From assembly GCA_905250125.1 (NCBI GenBank), contig CAJNOL010001134.1:10329-74328 (forward strand): a stretch of 64,000 nt of DNA, written 5' to 3'. The notes beneath the pieces are model-generated. The model worked only from the letters and a program-made list of their open reading frames with translations, made no database searches and was not told where the DNA came from. Each line of letters starts with the position of its first letter. Positions within the stretch are counted from its first letter, which is position 1. Origin of the DNA: Rotaria sordida (lineage: Eukaryota > Rotifera > Eurotatoria > Philodinida > Philodinidae). A program made the position numbers and the translations under genes. Shown here piece by piece: positions 12,433-25,800 of the stretch.

Positions 12433-15400
12433 ATGGCATCCGTTATTGACTCTCACATCTTCAAGGATATCTTTGGTACTGCTGCTATGCGTAGTATGTA
12501 CAAGCACAATAAGTTTTCCATGCTTTTATCTTTATATTTATGTTTTTCTTCACCAGATCTTTGGTCTGATGAGGCACGCATTGCATATTATTTGGAGTGG
12601 GAAGTTGCACTGGCCAAGGTCCAAGCAAAACTCAATATCATTCCTCAGGAAGCTTGTGATGAGATTATCGCCAAAGCCAAGCTCGAAAATATTAACTTCG
12701 ACAAGCTCAAACAGGAGACTGAATTGATTGGTTATCCTGTATTGGGTGTTGTGCAACAGATTGTCTCTCTCTGTCGTGACGGTCTTGGTGAATGGTGCCA
12801 TTGGGGTGCCACCACTCAGGACGTCACTGACAGTGCCACTGTTATGGCTATACGCGATTCCCTTGATATCATCGAAGCTAATCTGGACCACATTATGGGC
12901 AGTGTAGCTCAGCTGGCTGAGGATCACCGCTTGACACCCAGTAAGTCCTCTCTATCCCTCTATTGTATTCTATTATATATACCGTTAATCATGGTTTTAC
13001 TAGTGGCTGGCCGTAGCAACTTACAGCAAGCTGTGCCCATCAGCTTTGGCTTCAAGATGGCCCGTTTCTTGGCTACTCTCCAGCGTCACAAGGAACGCAT
13101 AGGAGAGATCCGCAAGCGTGCTTTGACTCTGGAGTTTGGAGGCGCTGCTGGTACTCTTGCCACCTTGGATAATAGCGTAGCATTTAAGTGTCAGGCAGAA
13201 CTGGCACGCGAATTGGGTTTGGCTCAACCCGAGATTGCGTGGCACACGGAGCGTGATCGTATTGCTGAAGTAGGTGCTTTTCTCGCCATACTCTGTGGTA
13301 CTTTGTCCAAGAATGCAACGGACATCAAGGTAAAAAAAAGGGAGAGGCAAATTTCTTTTGATTGCACACACATGTGTTGGCGGTTTTTATTTTTGATGTA
13401 GTTGATGATGCAAACCGAAGTTGGAGAAGTGTCTGAACCTTACATTCCTCATCGTGGATCCAGCTCCACCATGCCAAACAAGTTCAATCCGATTAGTTGC
13501 GTATACATCCACGCATTGGCTGCCACTGTTCGTCAACATTCGGCTGCTCTTATGGACGCCATGGTTGAAGATCACGAGCGCTCGACTGGTCCCTGGGAGA
13601 TTGGTAAATATTTTAGTTTTGTGTAGTCAATTCTCCCCCTAAATAGAACACTCTGGGTCTTCTATTAGGACATAGCGTACAAACTTTTAGACGGGTCTTT
13701 TATTATGCCAAAGTTTTCTAAAAAGTATGCAAGACGAAAAATTGCGACACTACTCTAGAGAGTACAGATGTAGCATTTGTCGCTCTTCTATGAAAAGAAA
13801 GGGTTGTGTGTTGTGTGCCTTTCAAACATGCCTCTCTAAAAGAAGATGTCGAATCTTCTATTAGTATCCAACTAACAAATCAGAGGAGGGGAAGATGAGA
13901 CTCCTCTTACAATCACTACACAAAACATTACGAAAAAAAAGATGTTCTTAAAAAATTCGTCACACGATCGAAAAGACTATGGTCTTCACGGCAGTTTTTC
14001 GGGTAGAGGATTTTTCATCTGTACTAACTCTCAGGTGAAATTTTTCGCACGACAGACTAGACTGAGAGAACCATAGTTATAATATTACAGGGGCCAGAAA
14101 TCACTTTGGTTACCTTCAGTTGTGGGAAAATTTCAAATGAACGGGAGTACAGATGAAAATCCTCTAATGAAAGAACTGCTGGGCGACATCACGGTTGGTT
14201 GTGAAAATTCTTTTTCGATTTCGGTCCTTCTCAGCCTCTTACGATGAAACTATTCCAGATGATACCTCCATTTGAGCTCATATTGGGTTCATAAAGAGGC
14301 CACAATGAGGCTAGCAAAAGTCTAAAAGTTTTTATCCTCATGAGTCTTTGGAGCCTGGCTATGAAAGTTTTACTGAATTTTTGCCCAATTTTTAGATATT
14401 TACCAAAATATTAAATAATAAAGTTTTGATCTGAAATTTTGCCCATGAATAGGTCTAAAAATGCTTAGAATATCCTGAAAGTTTCGGCCAAAAAAAATGT
14501 TTCTTTATCAAGATATTGAATTATTAAAAATAGTTGCTTGTCCCAGACATGACACAACAGTGCAGTTTATTTTGAAAATTCAATATCTTGACAAAGGAAA
14601 ATTCTTTTCAGCTGAAGGTTTTAGGGTATTCTAACTATCATTAGACCTATCTATGAACAAAATTTCAGATCAAAACTTCATTATTTGATTTGTTGATAAA
14701 TATCTAAAAGATGAGTGAAAACTCAGTAAAGCTTTCGCAGCCAGACTCCAAAGACTCATGGGAACAAACGTTTTTAGGCTTTTGCTAGTCTTACTGAGAC
14801 TTCCTTACGAGCTCAATATGAGCTCAAATGGTGGGTATCACCAGAGGTGGATTCCTCGTTGGAGATTTTTCAAAAACGTTTCTCGAAAATTCTTTGATTA
14901 AGAAGTCAGAGCGCTAATCATTAATAAAGCCTTGAATTAAAACAAAAATATGATACCAGTAAAAACTGGTCATAATAGAAGAACCGGGTATTCTATTACG
15001 ACCAACATACCAAAACCTCAGTGGGAATCTTCTATTCAAAGGAGAGGTTTATGTGAATTCACTTGATATCCTATACTCACATTTCAATTCTTTTTCTTTC
15101 ATGTAGAATGGATCGTTCTGCCAGAAGTATTCATCCTTTCGGCTGGCGCATTAAGCCAGACCAAGTCAATGATGGCTGGTCTACAGGTCTATCCCAAGAA
15201 CATGATGCGTAACTTGAATCTGACAAAGGGTCTCATTGTGTCTGAGGCTGTCATGATGGGTCTCAGTCCCAAACTGGGTCGTCAATCTGCCCACGATCTC
15301 GTGTACGCTCACTGTCGTCGCGCTTTCCTTGAAGATCGTATGTTGATTGATTTACTCAAAGAAGACAAAGATATCTCTGCTGTTTTATCTGATTCTGAAC

Positions 15401-15531
15401 TCAAGCATCTCTGCGATCCTGCAAATTATCTTGGTTTGAGCGGATCCATGGTTGATAGCGTTCTAACTGCCTACAAAAAAAATCTTACGGCTGTGAATAA
15501 AACTACCGTTTCAAATGACATCGGTCACTAA
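12433..15531 (+). CDS. Class II fumarase-superfamily lyase, PcaB (carboxymuconate cycloisomerase)-like
   Basis: Five exons: 12433-12493, 12557-12940, 13004-13329, 13402-13603 and 15107-15531. All introns are GT-AG and the frame is kept throughout, giving 465 residues. The start sits in a good context (CACCATGG). Joining exon 1 to 2 creates the family motif RNLWSDEA, and exon 2 to 3 creates TPMAGR, which validates the splices. Diagnostic motifs are HWGATTQDVTD, GEVSEPY and the superfamily signature GSSSTMPNKFNP at about 276-287. HWGATTQDV points to 3-carboxy-cis,cis-muconate cycloisomerase-type enzymes of the beta-ketoadipate pathway rather than purine adenylosuccinate lyase, though the families intergrade. 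The coding sequence is clearly richer in G+C than its neighbours. Introns 1-3 are 63, 63 and 72 nt; intron 4 is 1,503 nt and carries a palindromic element. A horizontally acquired origin is likely. Confidence 0.85.
13640..15060. mobile_element. Fold-back (palindromic) element inside intron 4
   Basis: The core is a large imperfect inverted repeat. The left arm at about 14261-14537 (from GATACCTCCATTTGAGCTC) pairs with the right arm at about 14561-14842 (ending GAGCTCAAATGG), around a spacer of only about 25 bp. Matching blocks include CATGAGTCTTTGGAG and GTTTTGATCTGAAATTTTG. A second nested palindrome pairs about 13990-14035 with about 14150-14185 (AGAGGATTTTTCATCTGTAC). A third near-palindrome lies at about 14967-15003 around ACCGGGT. 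No coding capacity was seen. Outer limits are approximate and no target duplication could be fixed. Confidence 0.6.
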
Positions 15532-15551
15532 CTATATTTCTCTAACTAACT

Positions 15552-15557
15552 AATAAA
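15552..15557 (+). promoter_or_regulatory. Probable polyadenylation signal of the lyase gene
   Basis: AATAAA stands 20 nt after the TAA stop of the lyase gene. Confidence 0.5.
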
Positions 15558-16827
15558 GAATTGCATAAGAGTTACGATTTTTTTATGTTTATACATTACT
15601 ACTTCTTTTCTCTTTATTCTCCTCTTCGTTTACTTATTTCACTTTGCAGTAAATGATGTGAAAATGACAATGAAATGGAAGCACAATATTCGCTTCTATG
15701 TGTCATTCTCATGCAAGGGTCTTTCCATGTGTTACAAAAGTATAGGCGCCAGTGGTAAAAAAAACATATTTTCTGCTAGACATCTTTTCGCAGACGATCT
15801 ACCTGTTTTGATATCTTCATCTGGGAATTAGTTCTCAAAAATGCACATACTCAAATTTGTAAAACAAATCAAGGGTGTTATTAGTGCGCTACACTTTAAA
15901 AGAAATTCGTTTTCTAGGCAATCCGAATCGTCTCGGAAATCCTCTCGAATACTCGTTAAGGTTTGTGAAAAGGTTTCTGGTCTCCTAAAGCGTTTTCGAA
16001 AATACCCTGTTGGTTTCGGATCGTTCAGAAACCAAAAGGTTTTTGAAAATACCGATTTCGACACTCTAAATGCATTTTAGGATACCTTCATTTGATTGTC
16101 GAAAAACGAATTAGTCTTTTCGGAAACAGTAAAGGTATTATGGGAAATCCATGTTGGCAGAGAAATTGATTGAGGATTCGAACACATATGCGAATATACC
16201 TTCTCGGTTTTCGAGATAGTTCATCAGAAATCAAAATGGTTTCCAAACTCCTTGAATCCTAAAAAGGCATAATCAAAAACCTAAATCGGTTTTCAACTTT
16301 TTGTTTGACAACATTTTCGAAAATTTTCAGAACGTTCTCGAGAAATGTATTATCCATAATCCAAACGCTTTTCGAACAGAAATATTTGGTATTCAAAGTT
16401 TCTTTTCCACGCTTCGTTTCTCCACAACTTCAGAGGGTGTGGGTGTGTGTAGGTGATTATGAAAAGAAGATTATCACCAACACCTACATTCTCTTCCTAA
16501 AATTTCTCTTGTACACTACTCCGACGACACTAACTCTGTGAAGGCTTCATTGTAGTGACTTATAAAGAATGTATATATTGCAAAAATTTCTCTTTGACTG
16601 ATGATCGACGTTTAAGAACAAAATTTAATGAGTATCCCTATTTGATGTTTTCAAGCTCTATCAATGGTACAGACAATGAGATATATTGAGCAAAGAAGAT
16701 TCATCGTTATATATTTCTGATTACATATTGAAATATGCTCGTATCCGAATATCAATGTCAATGTATTTTCTTATTTAATCAGCCTTTCCTATTCAAGTTT
16801 ATCAATAAAAACAGTCGGAGTACAACA
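15558..16827. other. Spacer between convergent genes
   Basis: This is 3' flanking DNA shared by the lyase (plus) and the RNF213-like gene (minus). Overlapping open frames on both strands at 15828-16080 share repeated blocks such as GTTTTCGAAAATA and GTTTTTGAAAATA. They look like repeat-derived sequence rather than a gene. A telomere-like hairpin lies near 16434. Confidence 0.4.
16434..16490. repeat. Telomere-like hairpin
   Basis: A G/T arm GGGTGTGGGTGTGTGTAGG, a loop holding GAAAAGAAGA, then a C/A arm containing ATCACCAACACCTACA. The inner arms pair (GTAGGTGAT against ATCACCAACACC). It lies between two convergent genes. Confidence 0.65.
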
Positions 16828-19800
16828 TTATGAGCGAATCTTCTTTCCAGATGACTTTTTACTACTAATATCTTTAGTACTAGTCGTTGCCTTTGTCGTT
16901 TGATTATACCATGTATCAGCTTTTTGTCGTTGCCCTCCAACACTTTGAATTGCTGGTTTGGTCTGTTGTTGCTGTGATCGATTGGTTGCTTTTTGTTTAT
17001 TTTCTAAACCAGTTAAAACTACATAAGTATGTTGTAATAAAATATCATCATCGACTTGAAATGTTGTAAGATCAATGTAACTAACACGATCACTCCATAA
17101 ATCTGTTCGTTCAAGATAAAGTTGTAATGGTACATCAAGACTTATATTTGCATTCAATACACGTACAATCAATCTTTTAAGCATTGAAATCCAAGCATTA
17201 ATTGATTTGAGTGTTTCAGCTATTTTCGCATTTTCAAATGTTGCACGAGAGAATACATCAAGAACTCGTTTTCGTTCTTCATCAGTAAATGTATCTTCAA
17301 CAAGCTCTTTCCTCATATAGACACGTAAGACTTGATCAAATGCAATTTCTTCAAACATTTCATAAAAATCAATTATATATCGTAATTGAATAGCAGAAAA
17401 ATGTGGCCAACGAAGAACATTATCATTAAGACGAGATTTCGAACGAATAAAACGTTCAATAAATAATTGTATAGTTATATCATCTGTTAATTTTTCTACA
17501 GCAATTGTTCTAATATAAGTAAAAATATTATCAAGTGAACCAAGATAATGAAGAATATCATCATGACTCATAGTCATAATCAAACGACTCAATTTTGTTC
17601 GATCAACATTTATCATTTGTTGTTGTTTAATACGAGCACGTACTTCATTAATTAAAGAAGTATTTTCACCATACAATTCAAATTGATATGTCAAAAAATT
17701 TAATTTTTCTGTATCAATTAAAACTAATTCACTGATCATATTTCGAAGTGTAATTTCGATTTCTTCATAATCATATATAATATCTTTACCTTTTCCATAT
17801 TGATAATTGACAACAAGACTATCATTAATTAATTTTGTACTCAAACTATTTCGATTAAGAGAAAAAATATGTTCAGGTCGAATTGATTGTAATGATACAC
17901 ATTTTCGTTTAGAATTTGATGTTGTTTCAATATTATTATGAAAATAATTAACAATTTCATTTTGTAATTCAGCTATTGTTTTCAAACATGCTGGTAAAAG
18001 CATACTATCATCTCTTGATGATGTCAATAATAACATTGTAATACTTGTATTTTCAGCAAATTTTTCTTTTAAAACAATACGTTCAAATTTAAATGTTTGA
18101 CATCCATAACGAACTTCTTTAAAAGTCAATGCATACCAAGCATCAAGAAAATCATCAAAAAAGTTTTTAGTTATATCTCGATCATTATCTTGTGTTAAAT
18201 AATAAATCATTTTTGTTTGAATAGCATCAATTCGTTTAATTCGATGATTAAATTTTTCAATTAAATAATTACTAAAAGCAATAAGTGAATATAAATATTG
18301 AATATTTGTATAATCATCTAAACGTTTAATAAGATATGTACTAACTGGATAATTTTTTTCAGCAAAAGGTAAATTTTGTATTTTTAAAATAAATTCATCT
18401 AATGGATTTAATGTATGAAATGTAGTAATATTAAAAAAATTTAATAATGGATAATGTTCTTCATTTTCAAAAAGTTCATCAATAAAACTTTCTAATGTTT
18501 GTTGTTTTTGAATATATTCAGCATAAGCTTTTTTATACTCAATTATTTCATTATCAATTGAATTTATATGTTTAAAAATAAGTTTTTGTTCGATAAGTTG
18601 TTCAATTTCTATAATATTTTCATTTGTATTCAATAGACCTTGTTTATTAAATTCATCATCAATAAGATGATTAAGAAGTTTATAAAGCCATATATAACAT
18701 TGTTGAGAATTGATTGAAGTTTGACAAAGAAGATCATAATCTTTTTCGAAATGATCACGAAAATAAGTATTTATTGGTAATTTAAAATATTGTTTTAAAT
18801 CATCATCAGAGAAATAATTTCTATCATGCAAAAAATGAAGAAGACCATGTATAAGAAAATGAATAAAACGAAATGAAACTGGTCGATTTAAATGATTAGG
18901 TTTATCACCGAGAGTACTTTCATTTGTATTTTTAATATTATAATATCCAAAACGAATTTTTTGTTTTTCTTGTTGAATATATTTATCAATTTTTTTAAAT
19001 GCTTCTGGAATTGGTATTCGAAGTTGAGGTGGATTACGTTCAATAAGAACATTATATTCCTGAGCACCAATCTCTTTCTGACATAGAGAACATATACTTT
19101 TACTGACTGGAGCACCACATTCTTCGAAAAAGAACATCCATGGACATTCTTCTGAGCATTGATAAATAAATTTTCCATATTCAACAATATATGCACCTTG
19201 ATCAAGACGTTCTTGAACTCGAGTTCGAACATACAACATTTGACTGATAATTATATTGTTGATTGTTAAACCCGGCAAGTAGATAGTAGAGAGATGTTGA
19301 ACGTAATTGATTGGTATTTGTTGTTGATTATTGAAGAGAATATTGCCGAGCAATTTAATAGTTTTATGAGCTTTAAAAGAAATAAAAACAGCCACAATAT
19401 TTAAAGCAAGTAAACGTTTATGAATATCATCTGGTATCATTTTAGATTGAAGTCGAAAATAAGATTTGTCCGAAAAATTCGAACATAAATCAATGAGAAA
19501 TCGATGACCCAATGGTGTAAATGATTTAATTAAATCTTGACTAAAATCATGTTGAATAATTCGAATAAAGTCTATGTCTATGTCTGTATTTGGTTGAGTA
19601 AAACAAGAATAATACTCAATGAACCAACATAGAAAAGCATAGGATAATTTTTGTGTATGATTACATTCTTGAATTACTTTTTGTAATTGATTATTTCTAT
19701 CTGTGCTATGAAATATTTTTCGAATTCGTTCGAATTCTTCTCGACCTTGAAAAAGAGGCAGAGGAAGAATAAGAGTTTGATGAACATTTGTTGTTTGTTG

Positions 19801-22800
19801 ATCATGTGAACGTTGAAAAAAAGGTCTTATCCAAAAAAGATTACGATTAACATAGATTTCACGTAAATCTTCCAGAGTAAGTTTAGATATTTGTAGAATT
19901 TGTTTAATAATAAAAAGTTTAAGTGTCGAACAAAATGGTGTATCTGCATTAGTTAGAAATCGATCAAGATCAGATAAAATATCATCTCGACTGTCATTAT
20001 TCAAAGCAAATGCATACATTTGAGCATAATATTTTAACCATGCAAGTAATGAAATTCTTTGACCAACATTTAGTTTATTACCACTTTGAATTTCATGAAT
20101 ATTTTCGATAAAATACGGATACTCATCGGTAAGTTGCCGACTGATTTCGTTTCCTTGGACGCTTAACATCAAATGCATATGAAGTCGATTGACCATCAAT
20201 CGTTCAATTTTACATGTAGAAATATTTGGTATTTCAAGAGATTGATTCAAATGTTTGTATTTATCATTGGATGGAAGATTACCATGATTTTCCTTCAATG
20301 TTGACGTTAAATCAAGTTTATTATCAATAATTGTAAAAATTTTTGCTGAATAAAACCAAAGATCATTATTTTCATCATTGATAAGTGTTAAAATTTCACC
20401 ATATGAATCACCATTATCAGCTAACCAATCTTTTAAAAAGTCAAGTTCAAGTTTAACTAATGCTCGATGAATTGTATTTTCATCGGCAGTTGATTGTTCT
20501 ACTTTGATACGTTGTTGTAATTGAGTAATAAAACAATGAATTTCCGAACATGAATCGAATTTAGCATCGAAATTACCCTTACAAACATCTTTAAGAATAT
20601 CAAGAGCTTTATGAGAAAGTAGAGTAGTAAGACAACGAATGAAACTAATAAATGAACGAAGTTTCTCTAAATTATTAACTTCATATAAATTTAAATCACG
20701 AATACCTTTTGCAATCAAACTGTATGTTGTTGTTATTTGTTGAATATTTTTTGCTTGTTGAATAACAGATGATGATAGAATGAGTTCAATTAAATTCATT
20801 AGACTTGTTTCAATCATAGGATCACCTTGATATTCAAATATTGATTGTTCTTCAAGAGTTATAGTTTTTGGTGGTAATTGATAGAATTGTTCATTATTAA
20901 CTAAGACAAGTGTATAAAATTCAGAAGATTTTATTATACCAAATGGTATTTCAATCCATTGTTCTCGAATTATATTTCGAATATTTTCTTCACTAACTAA
21001 TTGTAAACTAATTTCAAATAAACGAAGAATTTCATTTAATTCAATATGTTCAATAAAAAATAAATGTTTATTTTGTTTGATTGTTCGTATTGGATTACTT
21101 GTTAATAAATCAAAAACAAAATTAGTCGAAAGTTGTATTTTAACATCAGCTAAATGCATTGCTATTTGATCATGAAAATATAATTGAAACCATTTTTGAT
21201 CAGTAAATATAAGTTGTAGAAATTTATCATTATAAATATTTGAAGTATGCATTTGATCAAGACGTGAATCATATTCATCCGATGAAGATTCATTATTATA
21301 TTCTTGTAATTCTTGAAATTTCTTTCTTATAGTTCGAATATTTTCAAATTCAACTGCTGCACAAGGTAATTGAAGATCAGAAGCATATGAAATATCGATG
21401 ATATCAAGATTCATTATTGTTAAATCAATAGTTTCTAATGATGCTTTTAGCGAATCTATCCATAGTTTGGATAAATCATTTTGCATATTATCATCTTGAT
21501 TATTCACAATGAAAATATAAGCATCGAAAAATTGATATTTTTCAAGATGAGTCAAAAGAAGTGAAAGATAGGCTTCATAAAACACTGATATTGTTACTTG
21601 AAAAGCATGATAAAATGAACGTGAACCTGCAATTGTAACAGCATTTGTTAAAATATCAAGTCTCCAATCAACAAAACGTGTTTTATTAGATGATGGAAAT
21701 TGCTTAATTAATATCATTAAATATTCAATTATAATTGAACGAAGATGAAAATTTTTCAATGTTGAATTATTTCGATGTTCAATAATATGTTGAAGAAGCA
21801 TATGACGTCTTTCACTAATATATTCTTCGTCTATTATTTGAAAATTGATGTAACGAAATTTTGATAAACATCGATCAACTAATTCATCAAATATATTATC
21901 AAATAAATGAAAATTTAATTGACATCGATGAATATCTCCATCGAATATACATTCAGATAGACAAAATTCTGGTTGAAGAACAAGATTTTGATATGAAGGA
22001 TTATTTAGTACTTGTTTTGAAATAAGTTCTTGATCATTGAGATCATCAATCATATCTATCAACCAGCCACTAAATAGAACATCATTATTTATTTGATTAA
22101 GAAGATTACGTTGTAAATGAAATATAATCCAAACATTTCGATTACTTGATGATACACATTCATTTTGTATAACATGTTTTAGTGAAAGAATATGTTGATA
22201 TTCACCATGATAGTCTACACGAATTAAGAGAAGACGAATATTTGTTAATGCTTGATAATGACGTTTTACTTTTCTAACTAATTCAAATTCAGTTCTAAAA
22301 GCACTCAATTTAACTTCTTCGACATCACTTGATAGATGATCTATTGTATGATAGATTTGAGTATATGTATAAATAACTTGAAGAGAAGTAGTTGAATTTT
22401 CAAGATATTGTTTAATGAGTTTGTTAAATGTTAATGACTGACGTAAGTCATAATATTTTTCAATCAAATTTTGACATTCAGAATTTGATTGTATTGAAAG
22501 AGTTAAAGGTAAATCAAATGAACTAGTATGAAGTAATTTTTCTTGACAATAATTAATAATATCTGGAATATTCTCAGATTTTTCTTCATCATCTATTGAT
22601 ATATTAAATTGTTCAAAAGCATCAATAACAAGATTACAAAGTTGATCTTGACTATAATCAACAAATAAATGTTGTAAAAGAGGAAAATGATTACCAAGAT
22701 TTTTCGGTAAGAAATTATCTATCCATGTATATAATTGTCGAGATAATGACCAATGTCGTGGATGTACTAATGCTTGAATATCAATAATATGTTTTTCAAA

Positions 22801-25800
22801 ACGATTAAGAAATGGTGGATCACATTGATCTAAATCACGTTTATGAATAAAAACTATACAATAAAAATCATCATGAACAAGACAACGTGGATGATATAGT
22901 GCACCTAATGCAATACGACAATATTTTTTTCTTGCTGATATAGCAAAATTTTGATTAAATAAATCATAAAGATTATCATAAAGATGACCCATTTGACGCA
23001 TAATTAATGTAATATTTGTTTCAGCATAAAGAATAATATCCATTAAAACTTGATAATTATAATCTTCAGCATAAGTATTTCCTGAAAGTAAATCACCAGG
23101 AAATGAACTACCAACAATAGTACGAACAAGTATTTTTTGTTTTTGTTGTTGAACATTAATATAACGTTCAACATAATCAATAACACTATCACTATCAGCA
23201 ATAAGCATTAGATATCGACTTGAACGATTACAAAGAGTTTGATCAAGAAGATAATTAAACGGAGGACATGTATGTTCAACAATGAGATTTTGTTTATTGA
23301 TATAATCACAGAATTGTTGCCATAAAAATGTTGAACCATCAAATATACCATCAAAATTGATTTTAAGCTGTTTTCGAATAATTTCATATAATTTATCATT
23401 ATCTTTTAGTTTTGTTATATCACGAGCAATACCTTTTATGAGAGAATAATAATCTCGAAGACCAAAATAATTTTCATAATCTGGTTGTGTTTCTTTTAAA
23501 TGCTCACATAAATTATAATAAGCTTGAGAAAGACTATCAATAATAAATTTTTCAAATTGAACTATTGGTCTTTCAATTTGTTGTTGCATACTTTGAGCAA
23601 TAATTAAACCTGTCAATTGTAAATCTTTAATATCTGGATCTGGTGTTGATAAATATAGTGCACGATTCATTTTTGAGGCATCAAGTCGCCAATTAGATAC
23701 ACCAACAAAACCATATTTACTATTATCAACTTCAAGTTCAGCATGCAAAACTTTGAGTGGATTATGTGGTGAAAGTTCAGCAAGACCAATTTCATCAAAA
23801 ATAATAACAGGTAATATTTCAGAATCATTTCGAACTCCACCATATTTAGCAGCACGTTCAAAAACTTTTATAATACTTTCTGATGTACAATTTTGTGAAC
23901 CTTGAAATGAAACAGCTACAAGTTCGGGTAATGTTTGAAAATATGAATCTTTTGATTTTTTTCCTTTAAGATTACTAATAACAATTTGAACAGCTGATGA
24001 TTTACTACTTCCAGGTTTACCACATAAAAATAATGGTATACGATTGACAATACAAGCAAGAAGAACGAAAATATTGTCACGAAGTGCTCGATTTCGAGCA
24101 GTATTCAATGGTACTTCCATTTTTTGATCGATCAACTTGATTTGTTCATCTTCAAGAATATGTTTAGTCAAAAAATCAGATTTCTTAGCCACATTTGGAT
24201 ATACTTCTGCAATAATCGATTGTATTTTTTCTACATAGATCTTTTTTAATTCAGTAGAACGTAAACGAAAATAATAGCAGAGCATAAGTGCAATAAAACT
24301 GGCTCGACGGAGAAAAATACTAGGTAAATTTTTAAATTTTTTTGTTATATCTCGTTGAATTAATGAATCAAGAAACCAATTATAAAGACGACAAAAACGA
24401 GCAATATCTCGTAGACTTACACTACTTGCATCTTCAATTTGACGAAAATGATTTTGAGATTGCACAAGAAGACGAACAATAAGATTAAATAGACTTTTAT
24501 CATTCGAAAGTTCTTTACATATATTTAACATTGTTTTTATATAAACTAACTCAGTTGGTTCATTTAGATAACCATAATCCCAAATATATTCAAGCATAGT
24601 TTCTGGAATTGGTACAACTGTATATAAAAGACGTTGATCCGTACCTGCACAAAGAAGTTTTTGCATTTCATAACGATTTTTTCGTAATCCAACATGTATA
24701 TTATCATTTTGAAGAATTTTTGCTGTTTTTTGTCGTCGTGGATTACAAGCACCAAGAAAAACCATATTATCTGGTAATAATTCTCCAAGTAATGTTCGTT
24801 CGCATATAATTTCTTTCAGAAGACCAATATTTGGTGTTGTATTAAATTCATCAAAAAAGATCCATAAACGTTGTTTTGGATTAGTATATGTTTTAAGTTT
24901 TTGAATATAACTATGCATTTTTTTAATTATAATATTAGATGTAATACCAGCATGAATACGAAAAATTTCGAGTTCTTCATCTAAAATTTTTTGACATAAA
25001 AATTGAATTAATGATGTTTTTCCACATCCTGTTTCACCCATAATTAAAACAGGTATACCACTTTGTATTCGCATATAAATAAGAAGCATTTTAATAAAAT
25101 TATCTGGTGTAAGTACATAATCAATTTCAAATTTTTTTGAAATATCAAGTTGAAATTGTTCAATATCTTTATGATTGAATGATTTTGGTCGAATAAGAAT
25201 ATCTTTACTTTCACATTTATCACATTTTTGTTGTTTAAAATCATATTGTCTAAAACATTTTGGACAAATTGATTTATTAAAATATTTACGTGAAAGTGAA
25301 GCTAATTTAAGAAAAAATTGACTATGATTAAGTGTAGTATAATCTGGAAAAATTGTATTTCGCATCATTTTATTTTGTCCTAATATTTGATAATAAAATT
25401 CGAAATATTTAACAAGTGCTTGAGGTATATCTGTCGGCTTTTTATAGACAAATAATGGTTCATTACTGGGTGTAAAAACTAATGTAAACGGTTGAATTGT
25501 ATCCCATCGAACGATAGCATCACTAAATATTGTCTGTTCGCTACTAGCAGCTGATCGTTGTTGTTTACGAACAGCTTCAACTGAAAGTGAAGTAAATTGA
25601 TTTGTTGATTGAAGAAGTGTTTGAACAAGATCCATACGAAGTTGTAATTGTGTAAAAGAAATTGATTCAACTAAGAAATAACCACATTGTGAAAAGCCTG
25701 TAAATAGATGATAAAATACGGCAATAAATATCGATAATTGAGTCCATGTTATGTAATTAATATCTTTTTTTGGAAGAAATTGATCTTGAATAAGACGAAC

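Noticed and set aside
12550..12927. Antisense open frames over the lyase exons
   Set aside because: Shadows of the real plus-strand gene; the higher GC of the lyase exons leaves long antisense frames.
15828..16080. Complementary open frames on both strands
   Set aside because: Repeated TTTTCGAAAA-type blocks explain both; no protein family recognised.
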